A stretch of 64,000 bases of DNA from Paenibacillus qinlingensis (GTDB lineage Bacteria; Bacillota; Bacilli; Paenibacillales; NBRC-103111): assembly GCF_013204845.1 (NCBI RefSeq), contig NZ_JABMKY010000025.1:62001-126000 (forward strand). The letters run 5' to 3'. Shown here piece after piece: positions 26,934 to 36,178 of this stretch. The position numbers were made by a program, and so were the translations under genes. The notes under the pieces were generated by a model. It had not been told where the DNA came from. It worked only from the letters and a program-made list of their open reading frames with translations, and did no database searches. Positions within the stretch are counted from its first letter, which is position 1; each line of letters begins with the position of its first letter.

Positions 26934-27021
26934 AAAACGGAAAATAGCTAGATTTTCCAATAGCCCTCCCTTATAATCAAGAGCATTATGACTTGGATAT
27001 AAGAGGGGGTTTTTACTAATT

Positions 27022-28665
27022 GTGAAGTCTAAACCACAATGGCAAGGGTCAATTGTAGGAGGGAGATACGAACTCCTGTCCATGCTCGGACAAGGTGGCA
27101 TGAGTCAGGTGTATCTCGCGAGGGATAAGAAGTTAAAGGGTAAGCGCTGGGCAGTAAAAGAGGTTGTGTGCGTGGGTTCCGATGAGACTGCTTTCTTGGA
27201 AGAAGCAGAAATGCTGGCCAAGCTAGGGCATGCGCAACTCCCACAGTTAGTGGATTATTTTATTACCGAGGGTGGAAATGGATACCTTGTCATGGACTAT
27301 ATTGAGGGTCCAACACTACAAGATTTGTTCGAAAAGAATCACCGTGAATTGCCGATTAAGCTAATCGTTCAAATTGCTTTTCAGTTACTTGATATCTTCC
27401 ACTACTTACACACATTTCAGCCCCGGCCCATCATTTACCGCGATCTTAAGCCATCCAACGTCATGATTAACCAACATAATCAAGTCCGATTAATTGACTT
27501 TGGAGTAGCTAGACAATTTAAACAAGGACAAACCTCCGATACCATGCAAATGGGAACGATAGGGTTTGCTGCACCGGAACAATATCTAGGGCTGCAAACA
27601 GATGCTCGAACGGATCTTTATACGCTTGGCTCTATGTTATATTACTTGTTGTCTGGCGGTCATTATGTATATAGCAAGGCAAAGCCTCTGGAACTACAGA
27701 GAGAAGATATCCCTGAAACCTTGCGCACAACGATTCATTTTCTCCTGCAAGATCAACCTCAGAACCGCTGTCAAACCGCAATGGAAGTGAAGCTAAGACT
27801 TCGTTCCTTATCCCCCGAAGCTGATCTGCATGTTACCGAATCTGGGCTCCAAGCCAACTCACACCGAGCGAATACGTCCGATAAATTAATTATCATAGGC
27901 GGGTTATTCGCAGGTGTAGGCGCGACATTCACTGCAATTACGCTGGCCAGAATATTGCATGCCCTCCAAATCCCCAATGCGCTAGTTGAACAGCCGACGA
28001 TAGAACCTGATCTATATATGTTGTTGTATGGTGATCGCCATGCACCAAGCCCCTATATGTTTCCCTCTGATCATATATGTGACCCATCTTCTACATTTAC
28101 AACGCCATGGATCAACGGGTTTACAACTTGGGCACCTATTAATCCTGATGGTTTTCAAGGTGCATGGCAGGCTTCTCATGCATTTAAGCTTCTGCACATG
28201 CTCAAAAAGCCGATCATCCTTTGGGATGTTTCGACTCAGTGGGAGCATCCATCTGTACAGGAACTTTGTTATAGTGCAGATGAAATTATCGTCATCGTGG
28301 ATAGCTTGCCTGGTAAATGTGATCGACCCCGTTCGCGCAAGCGAATAGAGCAATTCGCATCCTATCAACAGCGTGGGAAGAAAGTGCATTTCATCGCAAC
28401 TGGTGAGTTACCACCGCGTTTTCGATCGGAGTGGCAAGACTCATTTCCGTCTAAACCGTTGTGTACAATACCCCTAATTGCAAGATCTGAAGTCATGCAA
28501 GCTGTGTGGAAAGGGGATTGCATACAAGATCAGCCGCAATACTTGAACGTTTTTTACGAAGCATTAAAACCATTCCTCAGCGAGATTCTCCCGGAAGAAA
28601 GCCTCAATCAATTCTCACTACAAACCAAGAAATCGATATTCTCCCGTTTCAGTAAGCGCGATTAG
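27022..28665 (+). CDS. Ser/Thr kinase with C-terminal ParA-like domain
   Basis: 547 residues. Residues 10-265 are a Hanks-type kinase: GQGGMSQVY (Gly loop), WAVKEV (Lys), FLEEAEML (Glu), YRDLKPSNVMI (the usual HRD is YRD), LIDFGVARQ (DFG) and FAAPEQYLG (APE). There is no membrane segment or PASTA domain. Residues about 285-500 resemble a MinD/ParA fold with a degenerate Walker A (GGLFAGVGATFTAITLARIL), as in TadZ/CpaE. The start is GTG at 27022 after GAGGGGG. Position just before the Tad cluster, plus an FHA protein at its end, suggests control of that pilus by phosphorylation (inference). Confidence 0.8.
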   Translation: MKSKPQWQGSIVGGRYELLSMLGQGGMSQVYLARDKKLKGKRWAVKEVVCVGSDETAFLEEAEMLAKLGHAQLPQLVDYFITEGGNGYLVMDYIEGPTLQDLFEKNHRELPIKLIVQIAFQLLDIFHYLHTFQPRPIIYRDLKPSNVMINQHNQVRLIDFGVARQFKQGQTSDTMQMGTIGFAAPEQYLGLQTDARTDLYTLGSMLYYLLSGGHYVYSKAKPLELQREDIPETLRTTIHFLLQDQPQNRCQTAMEVKLRLRSLSPEADLHVTESGLQANSHRANTSDKLIIIGGLFAGVGATFTAITLARILHALQIPNALVEQPTIEPDLYMLLYGDRHAPSPYMFPSDHICDPSSTFTTPWINGFTTWAPINPDGFQGAWQASHAFKLLHMLKKPIILWDVSTQWEHPSVQELCYSADEIIVIVDSLPGKCDRPRSRKRIEQFASYQQRGKKVHFIATGELPPRFRSEWQDSFPSKPLCTIPLIARSEVMQAVWKGDCIQDQPQYLNVFYEALKPFLSEILPEESLNQFSLQTKKSIFSRFSKRD

Positions 28666-29131
28666 TGTTTTTATTTAACTGATAAATTGTCCATGCTAGT
28701 AGGGTAGCAAAACAAGACCATAATAAATAAGGTACGAGTAGCCATGCTGCAAGCTTGGAATAAGGAATCGTTGCGTAAATTAACAAAAACGTCGTTATCG
28801 CCACTATAGCCGTATCAAGAAAAGCTAATCGCAAGTTCTTTAATTTAAATTCGAAAAAGGTGAAGGCCTGGTTAGCCACGTAATTGATCAATAATATCAA
28901 TACATATGAGTTCGCCACTTCTTGAAATCCATCGGTTTTCGTGTAGACAATAGCGACAGATGCAGAAATTAATGCATATAAGATCGCCCAAGCGATACCG
29001 AATAACTTGGCTGGCGGATTCCAACTTGGTTTTTTCAGAGTGGCGTAGTAGGCCAGATCTGTTGGGAACAATACGCCTGAAATCGAAAATAGCGCATATG
29101 TAATCAAGAACACGATGATAAACGTAAACAT
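28649..29131 (-). CDS. TspO/MBR family membrane protein
   Basis: 160 residues with five membrane helices and the TspO signature LKKPSWNPPAKLFGIAWAILY near residue 35. TspO proteins bind tetrapyrroles and other hydrophobic ligands; the role here is unknown. ATG at 29131 follows AGGAGGTG. Its 3' end overlaps the kinase gene by 17 bases in a convergent arrangement, with no terminator between. Confidence 0.92.
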   Translation of the reverse strand: MFTFIIVFLITYALFSISGVLFPTDLAYYATLKKPSWNPPAKLFGIAWAILYALISASVAIVYTKTDGFQEVANSYVLILLINYVANQAFTFFEFKLKNLRLAFLDTAIVAITTFLLIYATIPYSKLAAWLLVPYLLWSCFATLLAWTIYQLNKNTNRAY

Positions 29132-29264
29132 ATGCAAACACCTCCTATTTATGAATGAGCTTGTATTACTATATTACACACGTGGGATAAGTTATAACCA
29201 AATCCAGCCAAAAGTGTGATATGATGAGTCATATTTTGCATGAGATAAAGAGGGGGAAACACAC

Positions 29265-29777
29265 ATGGAGAAGCGATTTTCCAGAGAATCTAGATGCTTC
29301 AAAACATCACGTATTTTTCCAACGGATGTAAATAATCATAATACGCTTTTTGGCGGAAAACTAATGTCTTATATTGATGACATCGCTTCTATAGCGGCTC
29401 ATAAGCATTGTCGGAGATCCGTTGTGACGGCATCTACGGACTCTGTTGACTTTTTGTCACCAATTCACACTTCGGATTCTGTCTGTTTAGAGTCTTTCGT
29501 GACTTGGACAGGAAAAAGCTCGATGGAGGTATTTGTTAAGGTTGTAACCGAGGATTTGAAATCAGGCGCTAGAAAAATTGCAGCGACTTCTTTCCTAACT
29601 TTTGTTGCATTAGATGAAAATAAGGTACCCGTGGAAGTGCCGGATGTTATCCCTGAAACGGAAGAAGAGAAGAAGCTACACGAGTCTGCTCCGAATCGCG
29701 CTGAGATGAGACGTATCCGCCGTGTGGAAAGTAAGAAGCTCGCTAGTTTTTTCACGATGAAATATCCTTGGGAATAA
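29265..29777 (+). CDS. hotdog-fold acyl-CoA thioesterase
   Basis: 170-residue hotdog protein of the YkhA/YciA group: RIFPTDVNNHNTLFGGKLMSYIDDIASIAAHKH contains the Asn and Asp active-site elements, and VDFLSPIHTSD and SSMEVFVKV follow. It hydrolyses acyl-CoA, probably as a hexamer. ATG at 29265 follows GAGGGGG. It precedes the Tad operon but has its own promoter region, and the Tad leader promoter begins about 6 bases after its stop. Confidence 0.9.
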   Translation: MEKRFSRESRCFKTSRIFPTDVNNHNTLFGGKLMSYIDDIASIAAHKHCRRSVVTASTDSVDFLSPIHTSDSVCLESFVTWTGKSSMEVFVKVVTEDLKSGARKIAATSFLTFVALDENKVPVEVPDVIPETEEEKKLHESAPNRAEMRRIRRVESKKLASFFTMKYPWE

Positions 29778-29782
29778 AGGGA

Positions 29783-29810
29783 TTGATTTATTAGGGATTT
29801 GTGGTACAAT
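29783..29810 (+). promoter_or_regulatory. promoter of the Tad operon leader
   Basis: TTGATT (29783-29788), a 16-base spacer and TACAAT (29805-29810) with an extended TGG. Transcription would begin near 29817, about 20 bases before a terminator-like hairpin. Confidence 0.6.
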
Positions 29811-29837
29811 TTGGATAATTGAAAATCAGACAAGCGG

Positions 29838-29889
29838 AAGCACCGCTGATTGTAGAGAAATAATCTCTATCGTCAGCGCGTGCTTTTTT
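29838..29889 (+). ncRNA. leader hairpin/attenuator candidate (copy 1)
   Basis: Nested helices AAGCAC/GTGCTT, CGCTGA/TCAGCG and TAGAGA/TCTCTA stack around short internal loops and end in a six-T run. It lies right after a promoter and before the Tad operon. A related element is at 36528-36568; both share GAAGCAC, GCGTGCTTTTTTG and placement. It could be an attenuator or a short terminated RNA. Confidence 0.55.
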
Positions 29890-29918
29890 GCTTTTCCAAA
29901 GGGGACAGGAGGGGAAGG

Positions 29919-30014
29919 ATGAGGCTGGAAACGAAAACACAAATAGCAATCGTACTCGCGATTATGAGCTGTGTGCTCATTGGCAATGGTTTTTATGCGA
30001 AGTTCGCTGGATAG
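29919..30014 (+). CDS. 31-residue membrane microprotein
   Basis: An ATG after AGGAGGGG opens a 31-codon frame (MRLETKTQIAI to FYAKFAG) with one hydrophobic helix. It is the first frame after the leader hairpin and 27 bases before tadZ, so it is cotranscribed with the Tad genes. I do not recognise it; a leader peptide, pilus accessory or toxin-like peptide are all possible. Confidence 0.55.
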   Translation: MRLETKTQIAIVLAIMSCVLIGNGFYAKFAG

Positions 30015-30041
30015 TGATAATTGGTAAGGGGAGGTGCTGAA

Positions 30042-31172
30042 ATGAAGAAGCTTCAACTATTTGTCTTAGATGACGACATGGTTTATGCCGAAAGATTAGC
30101 CATATTCATTCGGGCGACGGAGTTCGCTGAACGTGTGCAAGTAAAGTTGTTCTCGCAAGTTGAGCTTCTCTTGCAGGTAGTAGAGGAACCGAACCTCAAG
30201 GGTGTGCTATTAATATCTGATGCATTTTATCCGTTATTGCAGCATCAACGTACGTCATTGAGTAAAATATTTTTGAGTCAACATATCAGAAATTCCGATT
30301 CGGCAGAAACTGTTCATCCTTTCTTATTCCGTTTTCAGCCGCTGCACGAGTTGATCTCACATATTCAAGCCCTATACACGGAGAGATCATCAACTGTCTC
30401 TGGTCGAACACAATCCAATCGTACACGTGTGATGTCGGTGTATAGCAGCAGTGGAAATTCCGGTAAATCGATCACGGCTGTGCATATGGCGAAACAACTG
30501 GCATTTCGTGGTGAACGTGTCTTGTATCTGAGTTTGGAGTCAACGAGCCCGGCTTCTCAGTGGTTGCAGGGCGAATCAGGGCGATTATCACAGCTTCTCT
30601 ATTATTTGAAAGATTCAGCGGAGTCCATAGGACCGAAGTTGGCGCATTTAAAATCACATGATGCCACGCGAAGGTTCGATTATTTGACACCACTTGAGCA
30701 AGTGCGGGAGATGCAAGAAATGAGTGGTGAGCAAGTGAGAAAACTCATTGCATCCATAATAGATCTGTCAGTATACGATACCCTAATCGTGGATCTCGAG
30801 ACGTCCGTTCATCCGAGAATCGTCAAAAGCTTAGAGCTTAGCGACGCGATCATTTGGCTTATTCGAGATGATTGGAATGATGCTTTTCGAACCCAAACAC
30901 TATTCAAACAAATGAGTGCATTTCCTCAAGTCCATTTTGTCATGACAAGCTTTAGGGGGACTCAAATCAATTCTTTCGATTTTCTCGGAAAAGAATTAAC
31001 GTTCAAACTTCCCTATATTCCTGATTGGAAGGTAATGAGTTCGGCAGAACAAATCTGGCAATCGGATATATTTTCCGAACAGGTATATGTCATGCTGCAA
31101 GCTGTAAGTAATGAGACTGAGGGGATTTCCAAGGAAGGAGCTCAATCTTATCTTGAATCAAGGGCTGTTTAA
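30042..31172 (+). CDS. tadZ: TadZ/CpaE-like pilus localisation ATPase
   Basis: 376 residues. The N-terminus is receiver-like (LFVLDDDMVYAERLAIFIR) and about residues 135-350 form a MinD/ParA-type domain with a deviant Walker A (YSSSGNSGKSITAVHMAKQL) and IVDLETSVHPRIVKSLELSDAIIWL. Such proteins position Tad machines at the cell pole or membrane. ATG at 30042 follows GGGAGGTG. The 3' end overlaps tadA. Confidence 0.85.
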   Translation: MKKLQLFVLDDDMVYAERLAIFIRATEFAERVQVKLFSQVELLLQVVEEPNLKGVLLISDAFYPLLQHQRTSLSKIFLSQHIRNSDSAETVHPFLFRFQPLHELISHIQALYTERSSTVSGRTQSNRTRVMSVYSSSGNSGKSITAVHMAKQLAFRGERVLYLSLESTSPASQWLQGESGRLSQLLYYLKDSAESIGPKLAHLKSHDATRRFDYLTPLEQVREMQEMSGEQVRKLIASIIDLSVYDTLIVDLETSVHPRIVKSLELSDAIIWLIRDDWNDAFRTQTLFKQMSAFPQVHFVMTSFRGTQINSFDFLGKELTFKLPYIPDWKVMSSAEQIWQSDIFSEQVYVMLQAVSNETEGISKEGAQSYLESRAV

Positions 31173-32412
31173 CGAGTTAAAACAGGAGATTAAAGAAAAT
31201 CTTGATCTTACACATGAAGTTAGTGATGCGCAGTTGCTGGTGCATATCGAAGAAACGATATTCCGTGCAGCGAGCGTGCATAGCTGGACTTCGAGTGATA
31301 TGCATGTCGGTGTTAAGCGTTTATTCGATAGCTTTCGGGGCTTAGATATTCTCCAGCCTTTAATTGACGATCCAACGGTAACGGAGATAATGGTGAATGG
31401 TCACTGCTGTATTTTCTTCGAACGCATGGGTGCTGTTGAACGTTACCCCTATGAACTAGAAAGTGTAGAGAAGCTTGAAGATTTAATTCAAATGATTGTG
31501 TCCAAAGTGAATCGAATAGTTAACCAGGCCACACCTATTGTGGATGCAAGGTTGAAAGACGGTTCGCGTGTCAATATCGTGCTTCCACCTGCTTCTCTAA
31601 GTGGTCCAACTTTAACGATTCGTAAATTTCCTGAAAATCCACTGGATATGTCGGATTTGATTCGTATGGAAAGTATTTCTAGTGAGGCTGCGGAGATGCT
31701 TCGGATGATGGTTGAAGCGGGATTCAATATATTCGTTGGCGGCGGAACGGGTTCAGGTAAAACGACGTTTCTTAATGCCCTGAGCGCATGGATTCCTGAA
31801 CATGAACGTGTGATTACAATCGAAGATTCAGCAGAGCTTCAAATCCAAACTGTACCCAATTTAGTCCGACTAGAAACGAGAAATGCGAACACGGAAGGAA
31901 AGGGAGCGATCACGATGCGAGAATTAATTCGGTCTTCCCTACGGATGCGCCCTAATCGAATTATTGTTGGCGAGGTGCGTGGAGCTGAAGCTCTAGATAT
32001 GCTGGCTGCAATGAACACGGGGCATGATGGTTCCTTAAGTACCGGCCACGCGAACACCTCCCAGGATATGCTCAGTAGATTGGAGACGATGGTACTTAGT
32101 GCCGCTCCGCTCCCCATTGAAGTCATACGAAAGCAGATTGCCTCAGCACTTGATGTCATTGTACATATTTCACGGATGCGAGATCGTTCACGCAAAGTGA
32201 CAGAGATCCACCAAGTTGTTGGAATCAAGGATGGCGAAGTCCAGCTGCAACCACTTTTTCTCTTCGAAGAGAGCGGAGAGTCGCCAGAAGGTAAGCTCCT
32301 TGGAACACTCCGATATACAGGTCAAACACTTGCGAATATGTACAAGCTTCAAATGGCAGGCAAGCAGCTGCCTCGTTGGTTTGTTCACAGTGTAGGAGGT
32401 GATGAAGGATGA
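31153..32412 (+). CDS. tadA: Tad/CpaF secretion ATPase TadA
   Basis: 419-residue hexameric ATPase that powers Flp pilus assembly. Motifs: DPTVTEIMVNG, Walker A GGGTGSGKTTFLNAL, Asp box VITIEDSAELQI, LVRLETRNAN, MRPNRIIVGEVRG (Walker B) and the His-box GSLSTGHANT. TTG at 31153 (MNQGLFNELKQEI) is preferred because homologues start similarly, though GGAAGGAG is 12 bases away; an ATG at 31111 would add 14 residues. The start overlaps tadZ and the stop overlaps tadB. Confidence 0.93.
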   Translation: MNQGLFNELKQEIKENLDLTHEVSDAQLLVHIEETIFRAASVHSWTSSDMHVGVKRLFDSFRGLDILQPLIDDPTVTEIMVNGHCCIFFERMGAVERYPYELESVEKLEDLIQMIVSKVNRIVNQATPIVDARLKDGSRVNIVLPPASLSGPTLTIRKFPENPLDMSDLIRMESISSEAAEMLRMMVEAGFNIFVGGGTGSGKTTFLNALSAWIPEHERVITIEDSAELQIQTVPNLVRLETRNANTEGKGAITMRELIRSSLRMRPNRIIVGEVRGAEALDMLAAMNTGHDGSLSTGHANTSQDMLSRLETMVLSAAPLPIEVIRKQIASALDVIVHISRMRDRSRKVTEIHQVVGIKDGEVQLQPLFLFEESGESPEGKLLGTLRYTGQTLANMYKLQMAGKQLPRWFVHSVGGDEG

Positions 32413-33287
32413 GCGTGTGGTTGCTGCTTGTCTTCATGGGAGGCGCAAGTTGGCTCTTTCTGCACTATCTTGACAGACGAAAATACCCTCGAAAACGAAG
32501 TGAAGGTTCCTCAAAACACAAGCCACCGACTATCCCCACGGTAGTATTCATCGATTATAACCAGTATCACTTGTCCTCCAAAGAGAGAATAGCAGCCATA
32601 CTCATGCTAGCTTTACCGGCATTCATGATAGGTTATATTTTCTATCAAAATGTTATCCTCGCTGCCGCTTTATCATCAACAGGCTTACTGTTTCCTCGCT
32701 ATCGTCGGCAGCAATTAATCCAAAAACGCAAAAATATGCTTTATGTGCAATTTAAGCAGGCGCTCAGCTGTCTTTCTTCCTCTATGACGGTGGGGAAATC
32801 CATTGAATCGGCATTTCGAGAAGCATGGGAGGATTTGAAGCTGCTCTATCCTGACCCCGCTTGTTTAATTGTTGTTGAGTTTGGCTTGATTTGCCGGAAG
32901 GTCGAAAATGGCGAACCGATCGAAGCAGCACTTAAACATTTTGCAGATCGCAGTCACTTGGAAGATGTTCTGAGTTTCACCGATGTTTTTCTGACCTGTA
33001 AGCGCACGGGAGGCAATTTAGTTGAGGTGATGAAACGTACAGCAACCGTCATTGCGGAGAAGTTAGAAATAACCCAGGAAATTTCGGTCATGGTTGCTCA
33101 AAAGCGTTTTGAGTCGAGAGTTCTTGTTGTTGCTCCAATCCTCATTGTTGCTGTATTGGCTTTTTCCTCGCCTGATTATATGGTTCCACTTTATCGTGGG
33201 AGCGGAATTCTCATCATGACGGTTTGCTTGTTACTACTTGGCGCTTGTTATGTACTTACTCAAAAAATAATGAATATCAAGGTGTAG
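32409..33287 (+). CDS. tadB: Tad platform protein TadB
   Basis: 292-residue inner-membrane platform protein with helices near residues 3-17, 63-95, 240-260 and 265-285, and a T2SSF domain (FKQALSCLSSSMTVGKSIESAF; TCKRTGGNLVEVM). It shares ATGA with tadA. With TadC it forms the paired platform of Flp pili. Confidence 0.9.
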   Translation: MSVWLLLVFMGGASWLFLHYLDRRKYPRKRSEGSSKHKPPTIPTVVFIDYNQYHLSSKERIAAILMLALPAFMIGYIFYQNVILAAALSSTGLLFPRYRRQQLIQKRKNMLYVQFKQALSCLSSSMTVGKSIESAFREAWEDLKLLYPDPACLIVVEFGLICRKVENGEPIEAALKHFADRSHLEDVLSFTDVFLTCKRTGGNLVEVMKRTATVIAEKLEITQEISVMVAQKRFESRVLVVAPILIVAVLAFSSPDYMVPLYRGSGILIMTVCLLLLGACYVLTQKIMNIKV

Positions 33288-33288
33288 G

Positions 33289-34158
33289 ATGTGGATATGG
33301 CTATTTGGCTTGGCGCAGATTGTGATTTGTCTGTTATTACAAGTGACCGCACGGAGGAAATACGGAGGACAGCTCCACATACAAACGTTCCCCATACGAA
33401 TGAAAATACTCTTTCCATCAAGCTACTATGTGATCGATAAGCTCCAATTGTTAGAGAGGTTCCCGGAGTTTACTTCAAAAATCCATCATAAATGTATGAC
33501 CTTGTATGGGAGAAACTTGTCTTCGCAAGGCAGTAAATGGTTTATGGCAGAACTTATATCGGCTTCTATGGTGTGTCTATTCGTCGTTACCGTACTTGCC
33601 ATTCTAGCAGGTGATGATAGTTCGTTATTAGCTTTTGGCGTGGTTGCAGCCATAGGTACACCAATGATGATGGTACGTGATTTGGATACAAAAATACGCA
33701 AAAAACAGCAAAGGATGATCCTTGAACTACCAGAATTTTTGAGCACAATCGTGCTCTTAGTAAATGCTGGCGAAACCGTCAACCGGGCTTGGATACGTTG
33801 TGTTCATGCAAAACCGAATATGTCGGATTCCCCGCTTTTCAAAGAGCTGCTTGTCGCTGTACATGAATTGGAGATGAATATCTCCTTCACCAAAGTACTA
33901 GAGGATTTCAGTAAGCGTTGCGCCTTACACGAAGTGTCTATATTTGCATCTACGCTGGGTCTAAACGCTAGAAGAGGTGGCAATGACTTTGTCGTTTCAC
34001 TGCATTCACTTTCGCTGGAGCTATGGCAGCGGAGAAAGAGTGTATCGCGAACGCTAGGAGAGGAAGCATCTTCTAAACTTGTATTCCCGATGGTGTTAAT
34101 TTTTGTTGTGGTGATGGTGATCGTGGCAGCACCTGCGTTACTCATGATGAACGAATAG
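33289..34158 (+). CDS. tadC: Tad platform protein TadC
   Basis: 289-residue T2SSF-family protein with membrane helices near residues 1-16, 85-125 and 265-287, and the domain ELPEFLSTIVLLVNAGETVNRAW... ARRGGNDFVVSLHSLS. It begins two bases after tadB stops. The C-terminus is truncated-looking only relative to Gram-negative TadC, normal for Firmicutes. Confidence 0.88.
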   Translation: MWIWLFGLAQIVICLLLQVTARRKYGGQLHIQTFPIRMKILFPSSYYVIDKLQLLERFPEFTSKIHHKCMTLYGRNLSSQGSKWFMAELISASMVCLFVVTVLAILAGDDSSLLAFGVVAAIGTPMMMVRDLDTKIRKKQQRMILELPEFLSTIVLLVNAGETVNRAWIRCVHAKPNMSDSPLFKELLVAVHELEMNISFTKVLEDFSKRCALHEVSIFASTLGLNARRGGNDFVVSLHSLSLELWQRRKSVSRTLGEEASSKLVFPMVLIFVVVMVIVAAPALLMMNE

Positions 34159-34173
34159 GAGATGAATGTTGAA

Positions 34174-34305
34174 ATGAAAATAGGATTGGATATTTTTAAG
34201 CGTGTGTGGAAAGAGGAAGACGGATTAGGTACGTTAGAAATCTTATTGATTGTAGCAGTGCTAGTAGCGATAGCAATCATATTCAGAAAATGGATAATAG
34301 ACTAA
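34174..34305 (+). pseudogene. 5' part of a split Flp1-like pilin gene
   Basis: This 43-codon frame encodes the Flp1-type pilin: short N-terminus, KEEDGLGTLEILLIVAVLVAIAI helix with Glu at +5 of the G-LGTLE cleavage motif, then FRKWIID and a stop. Typical relatives continue with an amphipathic tail (Trp/Phe, Lys-Leu, Gly-Asp) after the FRxxI position. That tail is found intact at 43083-43196. The frame is thus cut at residue 41 and two residues plus the stop come from inserted DNA. Whether this short pilin still works is unclear. Confidence 0.82.
34288..34295. repeat. left 8-bp boundary repeat
   Basis: AAATGGAT in the pilin codons for K-W-I, identical to 43083-43090. It is either a target-site duplication or an att core. 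Confidence 0.6.
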
Positions 34306-34465
34306 ATAGGTTTCAAATAGGTTTTAGGTTTAAGTTGCTTTTTGTGTTTTTTGGAGGTATTTGATGCATTTTGTTGAATAATAAAGTTACATTTAACAGA
34401 AATTTTTTTGATATTCAAAATTATATTTTCATGAACTGTGGTTTTAAATTATAGGGGGATATTAA

Positions 34466-36178
34466 ATGGGGATTGATGGTTTCGCATTATCAAATTTCAG
34501 AAGCTTTGGGGAAGAAAAACAGTATATTAAGGATTTGGGCAAGGTTAATTCAATAATTGGAAAGAATAATTCTGGTAAGTCTAACTTATCAAGATTTACT
34601 AATAAATTAAGTCAGATATGTCAACTAAAAAAACAACACGAGAAAAAGACATTATTCAATAAATTTATTGACTCACACATGGGAAATGAAAATAAACCTT
34701 TAGAATTTTCATTTCAAATAAAAAAAAATTCAAGTCACACAGGACATATATACGAACATATTTCAAAGTTCTTTCCAAGGTTGGAAGAGAAAATACCTGA
34801 GTGGGCAGAAGAGATATGGATTTCTTTTGAAATTAATGACCTGAACAATCCAACCCCAGTTCTCTCAAATATTAATTACTATAAAGATATGATTTCAAAT
34901 GGGTATAAACAAAATTATGATCAAATTCTTAATAAGATGCATCTTACTGGCGGCACCAGAGAATCCCAATTAACAGCAATTTGTGGACATTTTGATATTT
35001 TACATCTAATCTCATTTGTTGTTGAGAGTATTGAAAGTTATAGGTCGATTTCAGTCAGTAATGATGATAATTGGGATATTAATGGAGTTGGTTTAATAAA
35101 AAAATTAAATCAATTAAAGGAACCAACTTTGGGAAATGAAAAAGACAGAGAAAGATTTGACGAAATATGCAATTTCGTTAGAGAGTTACTCAATCGAGAA
35201 GATGCGAAAATAGAAATTCCTTATACTGCTGATCAAATATATATTGTTATGGATAATAGAAGATTACCACTGGATTCATTAGGTACTGGTATCCATCAGG
35301 TCATTATTCTTGCTGCCGCTGCAACATTAATAGAAAATTCTATAGTATGCATTGAAGAACCTGAGGTATATCTTCATCCAGAATTACAAAGGAAATTCAT
35401 TGATTATATTGTGAATTACACCAATAATCAGTATCTTTTAACAACTCACTCAAATGCAGTATTTGATAATGATGACATTAACATATATCATTGCCAAATG
35501 AATGCGGGGAAATCTAATGTTACGTTAGTATCAACTATCCTTGAGAAAAATCATATATTAAACGATTTAGGATATAAAGCAAGTGACATCTTACAATCAA
35601 ATTGTGTTATTTGGGTAGAGGGGCCTTCTGATAGGGTATACGTAAAAAAATGGATAAAGGATAAAGACAAGTCATTAAAAGAGGGTATACACTTTAGCAT
35701 TATGTTCTATGGTGGTAGATTACTTAATCATTTAACTGTTGAAGATGATGAAATAGATGAGTTCATTAAACTAGGAAGAATTAATCGCTTTGCTGCAATT
35801 ATCATGGACAGTGACAAGAAATCCCCGCAATCTCATATTAATGCAACTAAGAAGAGAATAATCGACGAGTTTAACAAGAATGGTTATTGTGTATGGATAA
35901 CAAAAGGTAAAGAAATAGAAAACTATGTTGATGAAAGTACTCTTATGAACTCAATTTCCGAAGTGCATGGTGATAATATTCTTCATCCACAATATGGTGT
36001 TTTTAATGTTGTAAGTACAATTCAGAAAAATGGTAAATTAATTTCTATTGATAAAATAAGTGTAGCGAAAAGAGTAACAACTAAAAATACAGATTATTCA
36101 GTATTAGATTTAAATCAGAAGATGGATGACTTAATCAGATTCATTCATCAAGCAAACTTAAGAATCAATGAAAAATAA
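34466..36178 (+). CDS. OLD-family ATP-dependent nuclease
   Basis: 570 residues. An SMC/RecF-like ABC ATPase occupies roughly residues 1-340: FALSNFRSFGEEK, Walker A GKNNSGKS at 32-39, SLGTGIHQVIILAAAATLIE (signature region), IVCIEEPEVYLHPELQRKF (Walker B) and LLTTHSNAVF. A TOPRIM domain follows with WVEGPSDRVYVKKWI near 384 and IIMDSDKK near 447. OLD proteins degrade nucleic acids and occur in phage-defence loci. No UvrD-like partner (Gabija) and no reverse transcriptase is adjacent, so a class 1 OLD acting alone is more likely. ATG follows AGGGGG. First gene of the insertion, AT-rich. Confidence 0.85.
   Translation: MGIDGFALSNFRSFGEEKQYIKDLGKVNSIIGKNNSGKSNLSRFTNKLSQICQLKKQHEKKTLFNKFIDSHMGNENKPLEFSFQIKKNSSHTGHIYEHISKFFPRLEEKIPEWAEEIWISFEINDLNNPTPVLSNINYYKDMISNGYKQNYDQILNKMHLTGGTRESQLTAICGHFDILHLISFVVESIESYRSISVSNDDNWDINGVGLIKKLNQLKEPTLGNEKDRERFDEICNFVRELLNREDAKIEIPYTADQIYIVMDNRRLPLDSLGTGIHQVIILAAAATLIENSIVCIEEPEVYLHPELQRKFIDYIVNYTNNQYLLTTHSNAVFDNDDINIYHCQMNAGKSNVTLVSTILEKNHILNDLGYKASDILQSNCVIWVEGPSDRVYVKKWIKDKDKSLKEGIHFSIMFYGGRLLNHLTVEDDEIDEFIKLGRINRFAAIIMDSDKKSPQSHINATKKRIIDEFNKNGYCVWITKGKEIENYVDESTLMNSISEVHGDNILHPQYGVFNVVSTIQKNGKLISIDKISVAKRVTTKNTDYSVLDLNQKMDDLIRFIHQANLRINEK

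Noticed and set aside
33289-34158. Truncated TadC
   Set aside because: Length and helices are normal for Firmicute TadC.
34466-36178. Gabija or retron defence system
   Set aside because: OLD-like protein present, but no UvrD-type helicase and no reverse transcriptase within the island.
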